Source: Neisseria subflava | GTDB lineage: Bacteria > Pseudomonadota > Gammaproteobacteria > Burkholderiales > Neisseriaceae | Reading direction: 5' to 3' | DNA: 64,000 bases | Assembly: GCF_003044935.1 (NCBI RefSeq) | Contig: NZ_POXP01000001.1 | Location: forward strand, 992,001 to 1,056,000 | Part shown: positions 1 through 7,435 of the stretch, one piece after another | How positions within the stretch are numbered: position 1 is the stretch's first letter | Layout of the letters: the number at the start of each line of letters is the position of its first letter | Notes under the pieces: model-generated | Told to the model about the DNA's origin: nothing | The model's input: only the letters and a program-made list of their open reading frames with translations | The model's database searches: none | Position numbers and translations under genes: made by a program

Positions 1-647
1 CCGTTCCCGATTTGGCCGCAGCAGCCCAAGCCATGTGTGCGCACTTGGGTTTACCTGTTTTGCCTACCCAAACGGTTGAAAGTTATGTCGGCGACGGCAT
101 CAGCAAGTTGGTTCATCGTGTCATTACCAATGATCGTGAAAAAGAAGCCGATCCTGAAATCTGGGAAAAAGGCTTCGTGTTCTTTATGAAATATTATCGC
201 GAACACTTAAGCGACTTTACCCGCCCCTACCCTGAAACCGAAGCCGGCCTCGGCCTGCTCAAGTCCTTGGGTATCCCATTGGTTGTCATTACCAATAAAA
301 ATGAAATTCTGGCTGCTGAGCTACTGAAACAGCTTAATCTCGATGGCTACTTCAGCCTGGTTCTCGGCGGCGACAGCCTGACTGAGAAAAAACCCAGCCC
401 ATTGCCGCTTCAACATGCGGCCGAAGTTTTGGGCATCGACGTTGCCAATATGCTGATGGTGGGCGATTCTAAAAATGACATTCTCGCCGCCAAAGCGGCC
501 GGTTGCTTCAGCGTCGGCGTAACATTCGGCTACGGCGACATGACCTTGCTCTCTCAAGACAAAGCGACCAAACCTGATTTGTTGATTCGCGCCCTGCCTG
601 AAATCTACGAAAATCTGCAACCGCAAAAAAACAAAGACGAAGAATAA
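1..647 (+). CDS. gph: Phosphoglycolate phosphatase, 5' end cut by window
   Basis: HAD-superfamily phosphatase that dephosphorylates 2-phosphoglycolate in the cytoplasm. The reading frame is open to the first base, and its first residues (VPDLAAAAQAM) match the stretch just after the catalytic DxDGT motif of the family. The true start and the nucleophile aspartate therefore lie outside the window. Visible motifs are the cap-domain region, motif II (VVITNKN) and motif IV (MVGDSKNDILAAKAAG, the GDSxxD magnesium site). About 215 residues are present. An inverted DUS pair follows the stop. The substrate is inferred from family resemblance; other HAD phosphatases share these motifs. Confidence 0.85.
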   Translation, partial: VPDLAAAAQAMCAHLGLPVLPTQTVESYVGDGISKLVHRVITNDREKEADPEIWEKGFVFFMKYYREHLSDFTRPYPETEAGLGLLKSLGIPLVVITNKNEILAAELLKQLNLDGYFSLVLGGDSLTEKKPSPLPLQHAAEVLGIDVANMLMVGDSKNDILAAKAAGCFSVGVTFGYGDMTLLSQDKATKPDLLIRALPEIYENLQPQKNKDEE

Positions 648-658
648 TTCGGCTTTAT

Positions 659-705
659 TTTCAGACGGCCTTTTCGGTGCTTTCGCCCAATCAGGCCGTC
701 TGAAA
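659..705 (+). terminator. Inverted DUS pair after gph
   Basis: TTTCAGACGGCC and GGCCGTCTGAAA form a 12-bp stem with a loop of about 23 bases. Paired uptake sequences of this kind commonly serve as intrinsic terminators in Neisseria. No strong T-run follows, so read-through into recX is plausible. Confidence 0.5.
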
Positions 706-746
706 TGTAATTCAATGTAGTTAAATCCCTCCCCTTCCATATTCCC

Positions 747-1208
747 ATGAAACCTCCCAAAACCTTACGCGCCCGCACCTTGGATATTCTTTCCCGTCAA
801 GAAGTCAGCCGTGTCGGCTTGAAACGCAAACTGGCCCCACACGCTGAAAGCGAAGAAGAATTGGAAAAGGTTTTGGACGAATTTGCCGAACGGAATTGGC
901 AATCCGACCAACGTTACGCAGAAGCCTATATTCACAGTAAAAGCAACCGTTACGGCACGCTCCGCCTCAAGCAAGCTTTGGCGCAACAAGGTATCGATGC
1001 AGACGACTGTCGGGAGTTCCTACCCGATAGGGAGGACGAGCTGCAAACCGCTATTTCCGTCTTACGTAAAAAATTCAAGCAAGAAGCTCAAGATTTGAAA
1101 GAAAAACAAAAACAAGCACGTTTCCTTGCTTATCGCGGCTTTGGTGCCGATACCATTCAGACGGCCTTAAAAACGGCGTGGAATGAAGACGAAGACTTCT
1201 ATCAATAA
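747..1208 (+). CDS. recX: Regulatory protein RecX
   Basis: RecX binds RecA filaments and limits their extension, modulating recombination and, in Neisseria, transformation. The 153-aa, highly charged helical sequence shows the RecX tandem three-helix pattern: LSRQEVSRVGLKRKL near residue 15, then NWQSDQRYAEAYIHSKSNRYGTLRL around 50-75, with a third repeat at the C-terminus (FLAYRGFGADTIQTAL). The start follows a DUS-rich gap of about 100 bp after gph, so it may be read independently. recA is not nearby. Assignment rests on sequence pattern and length, which are normal for the family. Confidence 0.88.
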   Translation: MKPPKTLRARTLDILSRQEVSRVGLKRKLAPHAESEEELEKVLDEFAERNWQSDQRYAEAYIHSKSNRYGTLRLKQALAQQGIDADDCREFLPDREDELQTAISVLRKKFKQEAQDLKEKQKQARFLAYRGFGADTIQTALKTAWNEDEDFYQ

Positions 1209-1283
1209 TCATTCCCACTTGAATCTTTGCTTCTATCGGCGTACCCTTACGTTTTTATTCAATAATTCAATCAGAGCTTCATC

Positions 1284-1445
1284 ATGTCCGACAAACCGCA
1301 CGATACACCTAATCCCCTACTCGAAGACGAACGCAAAAATCCTGTTTACCGCTTGGGTCAGGCAGTAGCCGGATTCATGTTGCTGGTTTGGGCCGGCGTT
1401 TTGGCCTTAGTTTTCTTCTTGGTTTTCCGTTTTTGGTTGAGTTAA
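1284..1445 (+). CDS. Small single-pass membrane protein, 53 aa
   Basis: A short frame, too small for most gene finders, beginning ATG TCC GAC after a weak purine-rich stretch. The first 27 residues are hydrophilic (MSDKPHDTPNPLLEDERKNP). A continuous hydrophobic helix follows from about residue 29 to 51 (GFMLLVWAGVLALVFFLVF), and the protein ends FWLS. It lies 75 bp after recX and before a strong DUS terminator, so it is probably the last gene of that unit. I do not recognise a function; one cytoplasmic N-terminus and one membrane anchor are all that can be read. Confidence 0.65.
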   Translation: MSDKPHDTPNPLLEDERKNPVYRLGQAVAGFMLLVWAGVLALVFFLVFRFWLS

Positions 1446-1517
1446 ACCCAATCCAATTACAAAAAAGCCATAAACCCTCTTAAAAAGAAGCCAACAGCTT
1501 TTATTTGTAAACATCAA

Positions 1518-1551
1518 AAAGGCCGTCTGAAAACACTTTCAGACGGCCTTT
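1518..1551. terminator. DUS hairpin between convergent genes
   Basis: AAAGGCCGTCTGAAA and TTTCAGACGGCCTTT pair perfectly across a 4-base loop, with A- and T-rich flanks on both sides. It lies between the plus-strand 53-aa gene and the minus-strand spoT, so it can end both transcripts. Confidence 0.75.
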
Positions 1552-1564
1552 GCTTGTAACAAGA

Positions 1565-3721
1565 TTATCCTCGAATCACTTTGCGGATATTTGGATTGGC
1601 ATGCATTGCATGAATAATCTGATTAACCTGATCCAAGTCTTTGACTTTAATTGTGAATTTAAATTCTACAAAACCTTCCGTTCCTGCTTGCGCTTTGGTT
1701 GGAGTATCGACAGATTCGATATCCGCACCGGAATTGGAAATCGCTTGCGCCATTGAGGCAAGCAAACCATGCGCATCTTCGGATTTGACATTGAGGATGG
1801 TGCGGTACGTTTGATTTCGCATACTGTCCCAACCGGCATCCAACTGCTCTTCCGGATCGGCTTTAACCAAAGTTTGGCAGGTATCACGGTGAATAATCAT
1901 GCCCTTGTCTTTGACCAATAAGGCGCGAATCGGATCGCCGGGGATCGGATGGCAACACTCGGCAAAATGAATCCGGCCGGTTTCTTGATCATTGACTTTG
2001 ATCGGGCTGAGTTTGACTGTACTGCCAAAATGTTGGCCCGCCAACTCGGCAATGTGCATGGCAACATGTACCGGCAAAGTATGCCCCATACCGACATTGT
2101 AGAGAACCTCTTCAAACGAGGTTTGTTTGGTATTCAAATCGGCAAGGTATTTTTCTTTGAGGTCGTCTGAAAGCAGAACGTCTTTAGGCAACAGGCTGGA
2201 TAAAGCTTTTTGCAGCAGGTTCTCACCCAAAACAACGGCATCGTGACGATTCAGATTTTTAATGTATTGGCGGATGGCGCTGCGCGCACGGCTGGAAACG
2301 GTAAAATTCAGCCATGCCACATTAGGCTTGGCGTGTTCGGAAGTAATGATTTCTACCGTATCACCGGTTTTCAGCTTGGTGCGCAACGGCATCATGACGT
2401 TATTGATACGCGCGGCAACAGTTTTATGACCGATATTGGTGTGAACGGCATAGGCAAAGTCAATCGGTGTCGCTCCTTTAGGCAAGGTAAGAATATCGCC
2501 TTTCGGGGTAACGATATAGACTTCGTTGGGGAACAAATCGACTTTGACATGCTCCAGAAACTCGATGGCATTTGAGCTGCTGGCTTGCAGGTCAAGAATA
2601 TTTTTCATCCACCGGTTCATATGGAGGACGGCTTGGTCCGGAGTGTTTTCACCGGATTTATAAATCCAATGACCGGCAATACCGCCCTCAGCCACTGCAT
2701 CCATTTCACGCGTACGGATTTGCACTTCGATCGGCAAACCGTAAGGGCCGACCAAGGTAGTGTGTAGGCTTTGGTAGCCGTTGCTTTTCGGAATGGCGAT
2801 ATAGTCTTTGAAACGGCCGGGCTTGGGGTGGTATAAATTATGCAATGCACCCAACGCGGCATAACAGGCAGGAATATTGTTTACAATGACCCGAAAGCCG
2901 TAGATATCCATTACTTCGGCAAAACGCAGCTTTTTAGCCAGCATTTTTTGATGGATGCTGTATAAGTTTTTCTCGCGGCCTTTGATTTTGGCTTCAATAT
3001 TGACACCAACCAAACGCTGACCGAATGCACGCAACACTTTGCCGACAACATCGCGGCGATTTTTGCGGCTGTTGTCCATGGCTTTTTTCAGGGTTTCGTA
3101 GCGTCTTGGGTGGAGGTTTTGGAACGATAAGTCTTGAAGCTCTTGATACGCATTGTTCAGACCAATGCGGTTGGCGATTTGAGCATAGATTTCGAGGGTT
3201 TCTTTGGCGATGCGGCGGCGTTTTTCCGGACGCATAGAGCCAAGGGTACGCATATTGTGCAATCGGTCGGCAAGTTTGACGACGATGACGCGCACGTCTT
3301 TAGTCATGGCGAGGATCAGTTTGCGGAAACTTTCCGCCTGATGCTCGGCATGATCTTCAAATTTGAGTTTTTCCAGTTTGGAGAGGCCGTCTACCATTTC
3401 GGCAATGGTATCGCCGAATTCTGCCGCCATTTCGACTTTAGTTACGCCCGTATCTTCCAATACATCATGCATAACGCCCGCGCAGAGGCCTTGAACATCC
3501 ATGTGCCAAATCGCAAGCTGCGTGGCAACAGCAAGGGGGTGGGTGATGTAGGGCTCGCCGCTTTTACGGGTTTGTCCGTCATGGGCGTGGAAAGCGTAGG
3601 CAACGGCTCTTTCAAGCTCGGCCTGCTCATTCTCATTGAGATAGGATGCGGTGCGAAACAGAAGCTCGCGCGCTTCTGCTGTCAGCGGGTCATAGGGGGC
3701 GGTAGGCAGTGGGGCTGGCAT
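1565..3721 (-). CDS. spoT: Bifunctional (p)ppGpp synthetase/hydrolase SpoT
   Basis: RelA/SpoT homolog of 718 aa controlling the stringent response. The N-terminal HD hydrolase looks intact (H61, then HDVLEDT at residues 85-91), which fits SpoT and argues against monofunctional RelA, whose HD box is degenerate. The synthetase domain follows with RFKDYIAIPKSNGYQSLHTT; the RxKD form is typical of bifunctional enzymes. Next come a TGS domain (VYIVTPKGDILTLPKGATPIDFAY) and a C-terminal ACT domain from about residue 640. It is the last gene of gmk-rpoZ-spoT, the order also seen in E. coli. A DUS immediately precedes the ATG, leaving AAGG about 15 bases upstream as the only ribosome-site candidate. 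Confidence 0.95.
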   Translation of the reverse strand: MPAPLPTAPYDPLTAEARELLFRTASYLNENEQAELERAVAYAFHAHDGQTRKSGEPYITHPLAVATQLAIWHMDVQGLCAGVMHDVLEDTGVTKVEMAAEFGDTIAEMVDGLSKLEKLKFEDHAEHQAESFRKLILAMTKDVRVIVVKLADRLHNMRTLGSMRPEKRRRIAKETLEIYAQIANRIGLNNAYQELQDLSFQNLHPRRYETLKKAMDNSRKNRRDVVGKVLRAFGQRLVGVNIEAKIKGREKNLYSIHQKMLAKKLRFAEVMDIYGFRVIVNNIPACYAALGALHNLYHPKPGRFKDYIAIPKSNGYQSLHTTLVGPYGLPIEVQIRTREMDAVAEGGIAGHWIYKSGENTPDQAVLHMNRWMKNILDLQASSSNAIEFLEHVKVDLFPNEVYIVTPKGDILTLPKGATPIDFAYAVHTNIGHKTVAARINNVMMPLRTKLKTGDTVEIITSEHAKPNVAWLNFTVSSRARSAIRQYIKNLNRHDAVVLGENLLQKALSSLLPKDVLLSDDLKEKYLADLNTKQTSFEEVLYNVGMGHTLPVHVAMHIAELAGQHFGSTVKLSPIKVNDQETGRIHFAECCHPIPGDPIRALLVKDKGMIIHRDTCQTLVKADPEEQLDAGWDSMRNQTYRTILNVKSEDAHGLLASMAQAISNSGADIESVDTPTKAQAGTEGFVEFKFTIKVKDLDQVNQIIHAMHANPNIRKVIRG

Positions 3722-3826
3722 TTTCAGACGGCCTTTTATGGCTATTTTTTAAGCCGTCAGACTGTATCGGTTGTGATATCGCACCGATACAGTCCGCGCG
3801 ACGGTTTTATCGGTTTGCCGGTTGGT

Positions 3827-4033
3827 TTATTTGTTGCGGGTCAGCAGCTCGGTTCCGATTTGTCCGGCTGCGATTTCGCGCAGGGCGGTTACGGTTGGTT
3901 TGTTGTTGCGGATGTCGTCAACCAATGGCGCATTGCCGTTTTCGAGCTGGCGTGCGCGACGGGCGGCAACTAGGGTAAGGTCGAAGTGGTTAGGGATTTT
4001 ACCTGTGCAGTCTTCAGTAGTAATACGGGCCAT
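3827..4033 (-). CDS. rpoZ: RNA polymerase omega subunit
   Basis: RpoZ (68 aa) helps assemble RNA polymerase by clamping the beta-prime subunit, and contributes to a ppGpp site in proteobacteria. The start MARITTEDC and the conserved block [16 protein letters not shown] are diagnostic. It sits between gmk and spoT on the same strand, 52 bp after gmk and 105 bp before spoT, so the ppGpp target subunit and the ppGpp enzyme are probably co-transcribed. Length is normal for a short betaproteobacterial omega. Confidence 0.95.
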   Translation of the reverse strand: MARITTEDCTGKIPNHFDLTLVAARRARQLENGNAPLVDDIRNNKPTVTALREIAAGQIGTELLTRNK

Positions 4034-4085
4034 GTTTGCTTGCTTTCTTTCTATGTTTCAAATAAACGGTTATTTTCGCTGTTTT

Positions 4086-4703
4086 TTACGAATTTTCCAA
4101 CAGGTTTGAAATAAATCCCTGTTGAGAGGATTTTTTCAGACGGCCTGCTTTAATAATGTGGAACAAATCGGCTTCGGCACGATCCAAATCGTCATTCACA
4201 ACGACGTAATCGAACAAAACGGATTGCTCAATCTCATGACGGGCTTTTGAAAGACGTGTTTGAATAACTTCTTCGCTGTCTGTACCACGGCCGATCAAAC
4301 GTTGCGCCAAAACTTCAAAGGAAGGCGGCAGGATGAAAATGCTGCTGGCTTCAGGCAACGATTTACGCACTTGCGCCGCACCTTGCACATCGATTTCCAA
4401 AATTACATCATAGCCCTCTTCGCTCAACGAATTCACGCCGGCGATACTGGTGCCGTAGTAGTTGCCGAACACATTGGCGTGTTCCAAAAAGGCTCTTTGC
4501 TCAATTAGTGATTCAAACTCTTCTTTGGGAACAAAGTGGTAATGCACACCATGTGTCTCACCCTCACGTGGCTGGCGCGTGGTATGAGAAATGGAAACAC
4601 GGATGTCATCATGATTTTTCAACAGGCGCGACACCAAGGTCGTTTTACCTGTGCCGGAAGCGGCAGAAATGATGTAAATATTGCCTTTTTTATGATTTTG
4701 CAT
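4086..4703 (-). CDS. gmk: Guanylate kinase
   Basis: Cytosolic enzyme (205 aa) phosphorylating GMP to GDP with ATP. The P-loop SAASGTGKTTL lies at residues 13-23. The GMP-binding stretch SHTTRQPREGETHGVHYHFV follows near residue 40, and the lid ends in RLSKARHEIEQS. It is the first gene of gmk-rpoZ-spoT, so guanine nucleotide supply and alarmone turnover are linked. Divergent from apt across 168 bp. A DUS lies inside the 3' end of the coding sequence. Confidence 0.96.
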   Translation of the reverse strand: MQNHKKGNIYIISAASGTGKTTLVSRLLKNHDDIRVSISHTTRQPREGETHGVHYHFVPKEEFESLIEQRAFLEHANVFGNYYGTSIAGVNSLSEEGYDVILEIDVQGAAQVRKSLPEASSIFILPPSFEVLAQRLIGRGTDSEEVIQTRLSKARHEIEQSVLFDYVVVNDDLDRAEADLFHIIKAGRLKKSSQQGFISNLLENS

Positions 4704-4806
4704 GGTGGTTCAGCCGATGGTATGTATCTGTAAATTATAACACAACACAATGTTTCTCGAAATTTCAGACGGCATGTTGCAAAATTTGGCTATTGTATCG
4801 ATTAAT

Positions 4807-4835
4807 TTGGCAAGTCCGCATATGACCGCTACAAT
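4807..4835 (+). promoter_or_regulatory. Predicted sigma-70 promoter of apt
   Basis: TTGGCA (4807-4812) and TACAAT (4830-4835) are separated by exactly 17 bases and lie about 37 bp upstream of the apt ATG. No other comparable pair is visible in the gmk-apt gap. Confidence 0.7.
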
Positions 4836-4871
4836 ATCGTGTTAAAAACTTTTTGATTTCGGAATGTCGAG

Positions 4872-5432
4872 ATGTTGATTCATCCTGAAGTAATGGGCGT
4901 AGAAGCTTTGGCGGACAAAATCCGTAAAATTGAAAACTGGCCGCAAAAAGGGATTTTGTTTCATGACATTACTCCCGTTTTGCAAAGCGCAGAATATTTC
5001 CGCCTGCTGGTCGATTTACTGGTTTACCGCTATATGGGGCAGAAAGTTGATGTCGTGGCAGGCTTGGATGCGCGCGGCTTCATCATTGGTGCAGCTTTGG
5101 CCTATCAACTGAACGTCGGCTTTGTCCCCATCCGCAAAAAAGGCAAACTGCCGTTTGATACGGTTTCTCAGAGTTACGCTTTGGAATATGGCGAAGCAAC
5201 GGTAGAAATCCATACTGACGCCATCAAGCCGGGCGCACGCGTTTTGTTGGTAGATGATTTGGTAGCAACCGGCGGCACAATGCTGGCAGGTGTCGAGCTT
5301 ATCCGCAAACTGGGCGGCGAAGTAATCGAAGCAGCTGCCATTTTAGAATTTACCGACTTGGACGGTGGCAAAAAAATCCGTGAAAGTGGCGCACCATTAT
5401 TTACCCTATGCCAAAACAAAGGCTGTATGTAA
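4872..5432 (+). CDS. apt: Adenine phosphoribosyltransferase
   Basis: Purine salvage enzyme (186 aa) converting adenine and PRPP to AMP. The signature [15 protein letters not shown] lies near residue 24, [17 protein letters not shown] near 75, and the PRPP-binding loop [14 protein letters not shown] near 125. It forms a cytosolic dimer in known homologs. Monocistronic: a strong promoter lies upstream and a perfect terminator begins 2 bases after the stop. Confidence 0.96.
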   Translation: MLIHPEVMGVEALADKIRKIENWPQKGILFHDITPVLQSAEYFRLLVDLLVYRYMGQKVDVVAGLDARGFIIGAALAYQLNVGFVPIRKKGKLPFDTVSQSYALEYGEATVEIHTDAIKPGARVLLVDDLVATGGTMLAGVELIRKLGGEVIEAAAILEFTDLDGGKKIRESGAPLFTLCQNKGCM

Positions 5433-5433
5433 T

Positions 5434-5467
5434 AAAAAACCGCAAGCTAATCAGCCTGCGGTTTTTT
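5434..5467. terminator. Bidirectional terminator between apt and the MORN gene
   Basis: AAAAAACCGCA (5434-5444) and TGCGGTTTTTT (5457-5467) form an 11-bp stem around a 12-base loop. A-tract and T-tract at the two ends let it work in both directions, ending apt and the convergent minus-strand gene. Confidence 0.85.
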
Positions 5468-5477
5468 ATTATCACAA

Positions 5478-6215
5478 TTATTCGAGAACGTATCCGTCCG
5501 TATCCCAGAAAGTTTTTTTCACCAACTGATCGTCTTTATAAACCAGCTCAGATTTCTTTGCACCATCATCATACCAATCCAAAATGATGCCGCTGCGTTT
5601 GCCGTTGCGAATACTCAATTCAGACACGATGCGGCCATTTTCATCCCAACTGATGATCTCCGTTGGTTTGTCATTGCTCATCATCATTTCAGTTTTCGGA
5701 CTGCCGTCTGAATACCATTGTTTCCAATGGCCATTGGCTTTATCGTGCTTAAACTGAATTTCGCTTTCTTTCACACCATTTCGGTAATAGCGGGAACCCA
5801 CGCCCTCACTCAGTCCATTTTGATAAGGCATTACTGCGGATTTTTTGCCGTTTGGATACCAGTTGACCCACTCGCCATGCGGTTTGCCGTTGCGATAGCT
5901 GCCGACCATCTTTTTCTGACCGTTGAAATGCCACAGGGTCAGCGTACCGTTATCCAAAGCCGGCACAAAAACCTTAATCTGACCGGCAGGTACTTCATAA
6001 GGATCAGAATATTTTTTCATCGATGGATAGTAAAAATCCTGCACCTGCGCCTTACCTGCCTCAATCTTGTATTGGCGGACATAAGCAACCGAAGGCATGG
6101 TCGCCGTCAGTTTACCGTTTTGATTGAAATAAACGGTATGTTGCTGGGCAAAGGCGGCAACGGGCATACTGAACAAGGCAGCAGCCAACAGGCCTGATTT
6201 TAAACAATTATTCAT
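5478..6215 (-). CDS. Secreted MORN/YwqK-type repeat protein
   Basis: A 245-aa protein with a clear signal peptide (MNNCLKSGLLAAALFSMPVAAFAQQ, cleavage near residue 24). The rest is built from repeated MORN-variant units with a G-(x)-W-x-x-W-Y-x-N/D-G pattern, such as GSYRNGKPHGEWVNWYPNGKK, then similar units at YYRNGVKESE, HWKQWYSDGSPKTE and ILDWYDDGAKKSE. Such repeats form open beta-sheet ladders in exported proteins often labelled YwqK-like. Function is unknown, and the toxin-antitoxin label sometimes attached to the family is not supported here, since no toxin-like partner adjoins it. It has its own promoter region upstream (6216-6385, A+T-rich). Confidence 0.75.
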   Translation of the reverse strand: MNNCLKSGLLAAALFSMPVAAFAQQHTVYFNQNGKLTATMPSVAYVRQYKIEAGKAQVQDFYYPSMKKYSDPYEVPAGQIKVFVPALDNGTLTLWHFNGQKKMVGSYRNGKPHGEWVNWYPNGKKSAVMPYQNGLSEGVGSRYYRNGVKESEIQFKHDKANGHWKQWYSDGSPKTEMMMSNDKPTEIISWDENGRIVSELSIRNGKRSGIILDWYDDGAKKSELVYKDDQLVKKTFWDTDGYVLE

Positions 6216-6385
6216 AATATTGGGTTTGGCAGTATATGTTCTACAAAAAGTCAGTAATAAAAATCTACCGGCATTTAAATCTATGACGAATATTATAAGC
6301 TATAGTTTCAAAGCCTGCTTGGATTTCATATTCGGCATTCTATAGACATTTGTATTTTCTTAAAACATTAAAAATTATATAGACC

Positions 6386-6418
6386 AAAGGCCGTTTGAAA
6401 ATTTTTCAGACGGCCTTT
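6386..6418. terminator. DUS-like hairpin downstream of prmB
   Basis: AAAGGCCGTTTGAAAA pairs with TTTTCAGACGGCCTTT. The left copy carries GCCGTTTGAA, one base off the uptake core, so the stem holds a G-T pair while the right arm keeps an intact DUS. It lies just after the prmB stop (minus strand). Confidence 0.7.
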
Positions 6419-6440
6419 GTTTTATTCATATCAAAATAAA

Positions 6441-7340
6441 CTACTCTTCACCCAATAATTGCTCACGGGTCAACAAGAATACAAACCCATCGCCACCGCT
6501 GGTTTCCAACCAAGTAAACGGCAATTCGGGATAAGCCGCTTCCAATACTTCACGGTTATGACCGATTTCAACCAACAATACACCTTTCGGATTCAAATAT
6601 TTCGCAGCCTGCAAAATGATTTGGCGTGTAGCATCCAAACCATCTTCTCCACTACCCAAAGCCAATTCCGGCTCATGTAGGTATTCATCAGGCAACGCTT
6701 CCACAGATTCTGCATCAACATAAGGCGGATTGGAAACAATTAAGTCGTAGGTTTCATCCAAACCTTCAAACAAATCGGTATGCACCAAGCTGATGCGGTC
6801 TTCCAAGCCATAATCTTCAATATTGATCGCGGCCACTTCCAGCGCATCCAAGCTCAAATCTACGGCATCGATTTGTGCATCGGGATAGTGGTGCGCCATT
6901 TGAATAGCCAAACAGCCGCTACCGGTACACAAATCCAAAGCTCGATGCACCAATTCATCATGTTCAATCCAAGGACGGATACCGTCGCCAAGCAATTCAT
7001 AAATAAAAGAACGGGGCACGATGACGCGTTCATCGACATAAAAATCAAACTCACCCTGCCATGCCTGATGCGTCAGATACGCGGCAGGAATATGCTCCAC
7101 TGCGCGGCGTTCGAGAATGGACAATACCTCTTCCTTCTCACTTTGCAACAATTTGGCATCCAAATAAGGCTCCAACGTATCCAAAGGCAGATTCAAAGTG
7201 TACAAAATCAGATAGGCTGCCTCATCATGGGCATTATCACTTCCGTGTCCGAAAAACAGTCCGGCATCATTAAAACAGCTGACGGCAAAACGCAATAAAT
7301 CGCGAACAGTGGTCAGCTCTTGAGCAGCTTGGTTGAACAT
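6441..7340 (-). CDS. prmB: Ribosomal protein L3 N5-glutamine methyltransferase
   Basis: SAM-dependent methyltransferase (299 aa) that modifies a glutamine of ribosomal protein L3. It shows SAM motif I DLCTGSG at residues 136-142, the acidic DLSLDAL post-motif at 161-167, and the catalytic NPPY at 204-207, which marks the glutamine-methylating HemK/PrmB group. The N-terminal helical domain (VRDLLRFAVSCFNDAGLFFGHG) and AAYLILYTL favour PrmB over PrmC. Flanked by DUS hairpins on both sides, so probably monocistronic. Confidence 0.9.
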   Translation of the reverse strand: MFNQAAQELTTVRDLLRFAVSCFNDAGLFFGHGSDNAHDEAAYLILYTLNLPLDTLEPYLDAKLLQSEKEEVLSILERRAVEHIPAAYLTHQAWQGEFDFYVDERVIVPRSFIYELLGDGIRPWIEHDELVHRALDLCTGSGCLAIQMAHHYPDAQIDAVDLSLDALEVAAINIEDYGLEDRISLVHTDLFEGLDETYDLIVSNPPYVDAESVEALPDEYLHEPELALGSGEDGLDATRQIILQAAKYLNPKGVLLVEIGHNREVLEAAYPELPFTWLETSGGDGFVFLLTREQLLGEE

Positions 7341-7384
7341 AATGTTTTGTCTTGTCGATTTAAGAATATTGAAATTATAACAGA

Positions 7385-7415
7385 AAGGCCGTCTGAAAAC
7401 TTTTCAGACGGCCTT
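7385..7415. terminator. DUS hairpin after norB
   Basis: AAGGCCGTCTGAAAA and TTTTCAGACGGCCTT pair across one or two bases. It lies between the norB stop and the prmB start (both minus), and should end the norB transcript. Confidence 0.75.
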
Positions 7416-7435
7416 CGATTTAATTCAGCTTAAGA

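Noticed and set aside
5478-6215. YwqK-type antitoxin of a toxin-antitoxin pair
   Set aside because: The protein has a signal peptide and no partner gene; the family label is not evidence of antitoxin function.
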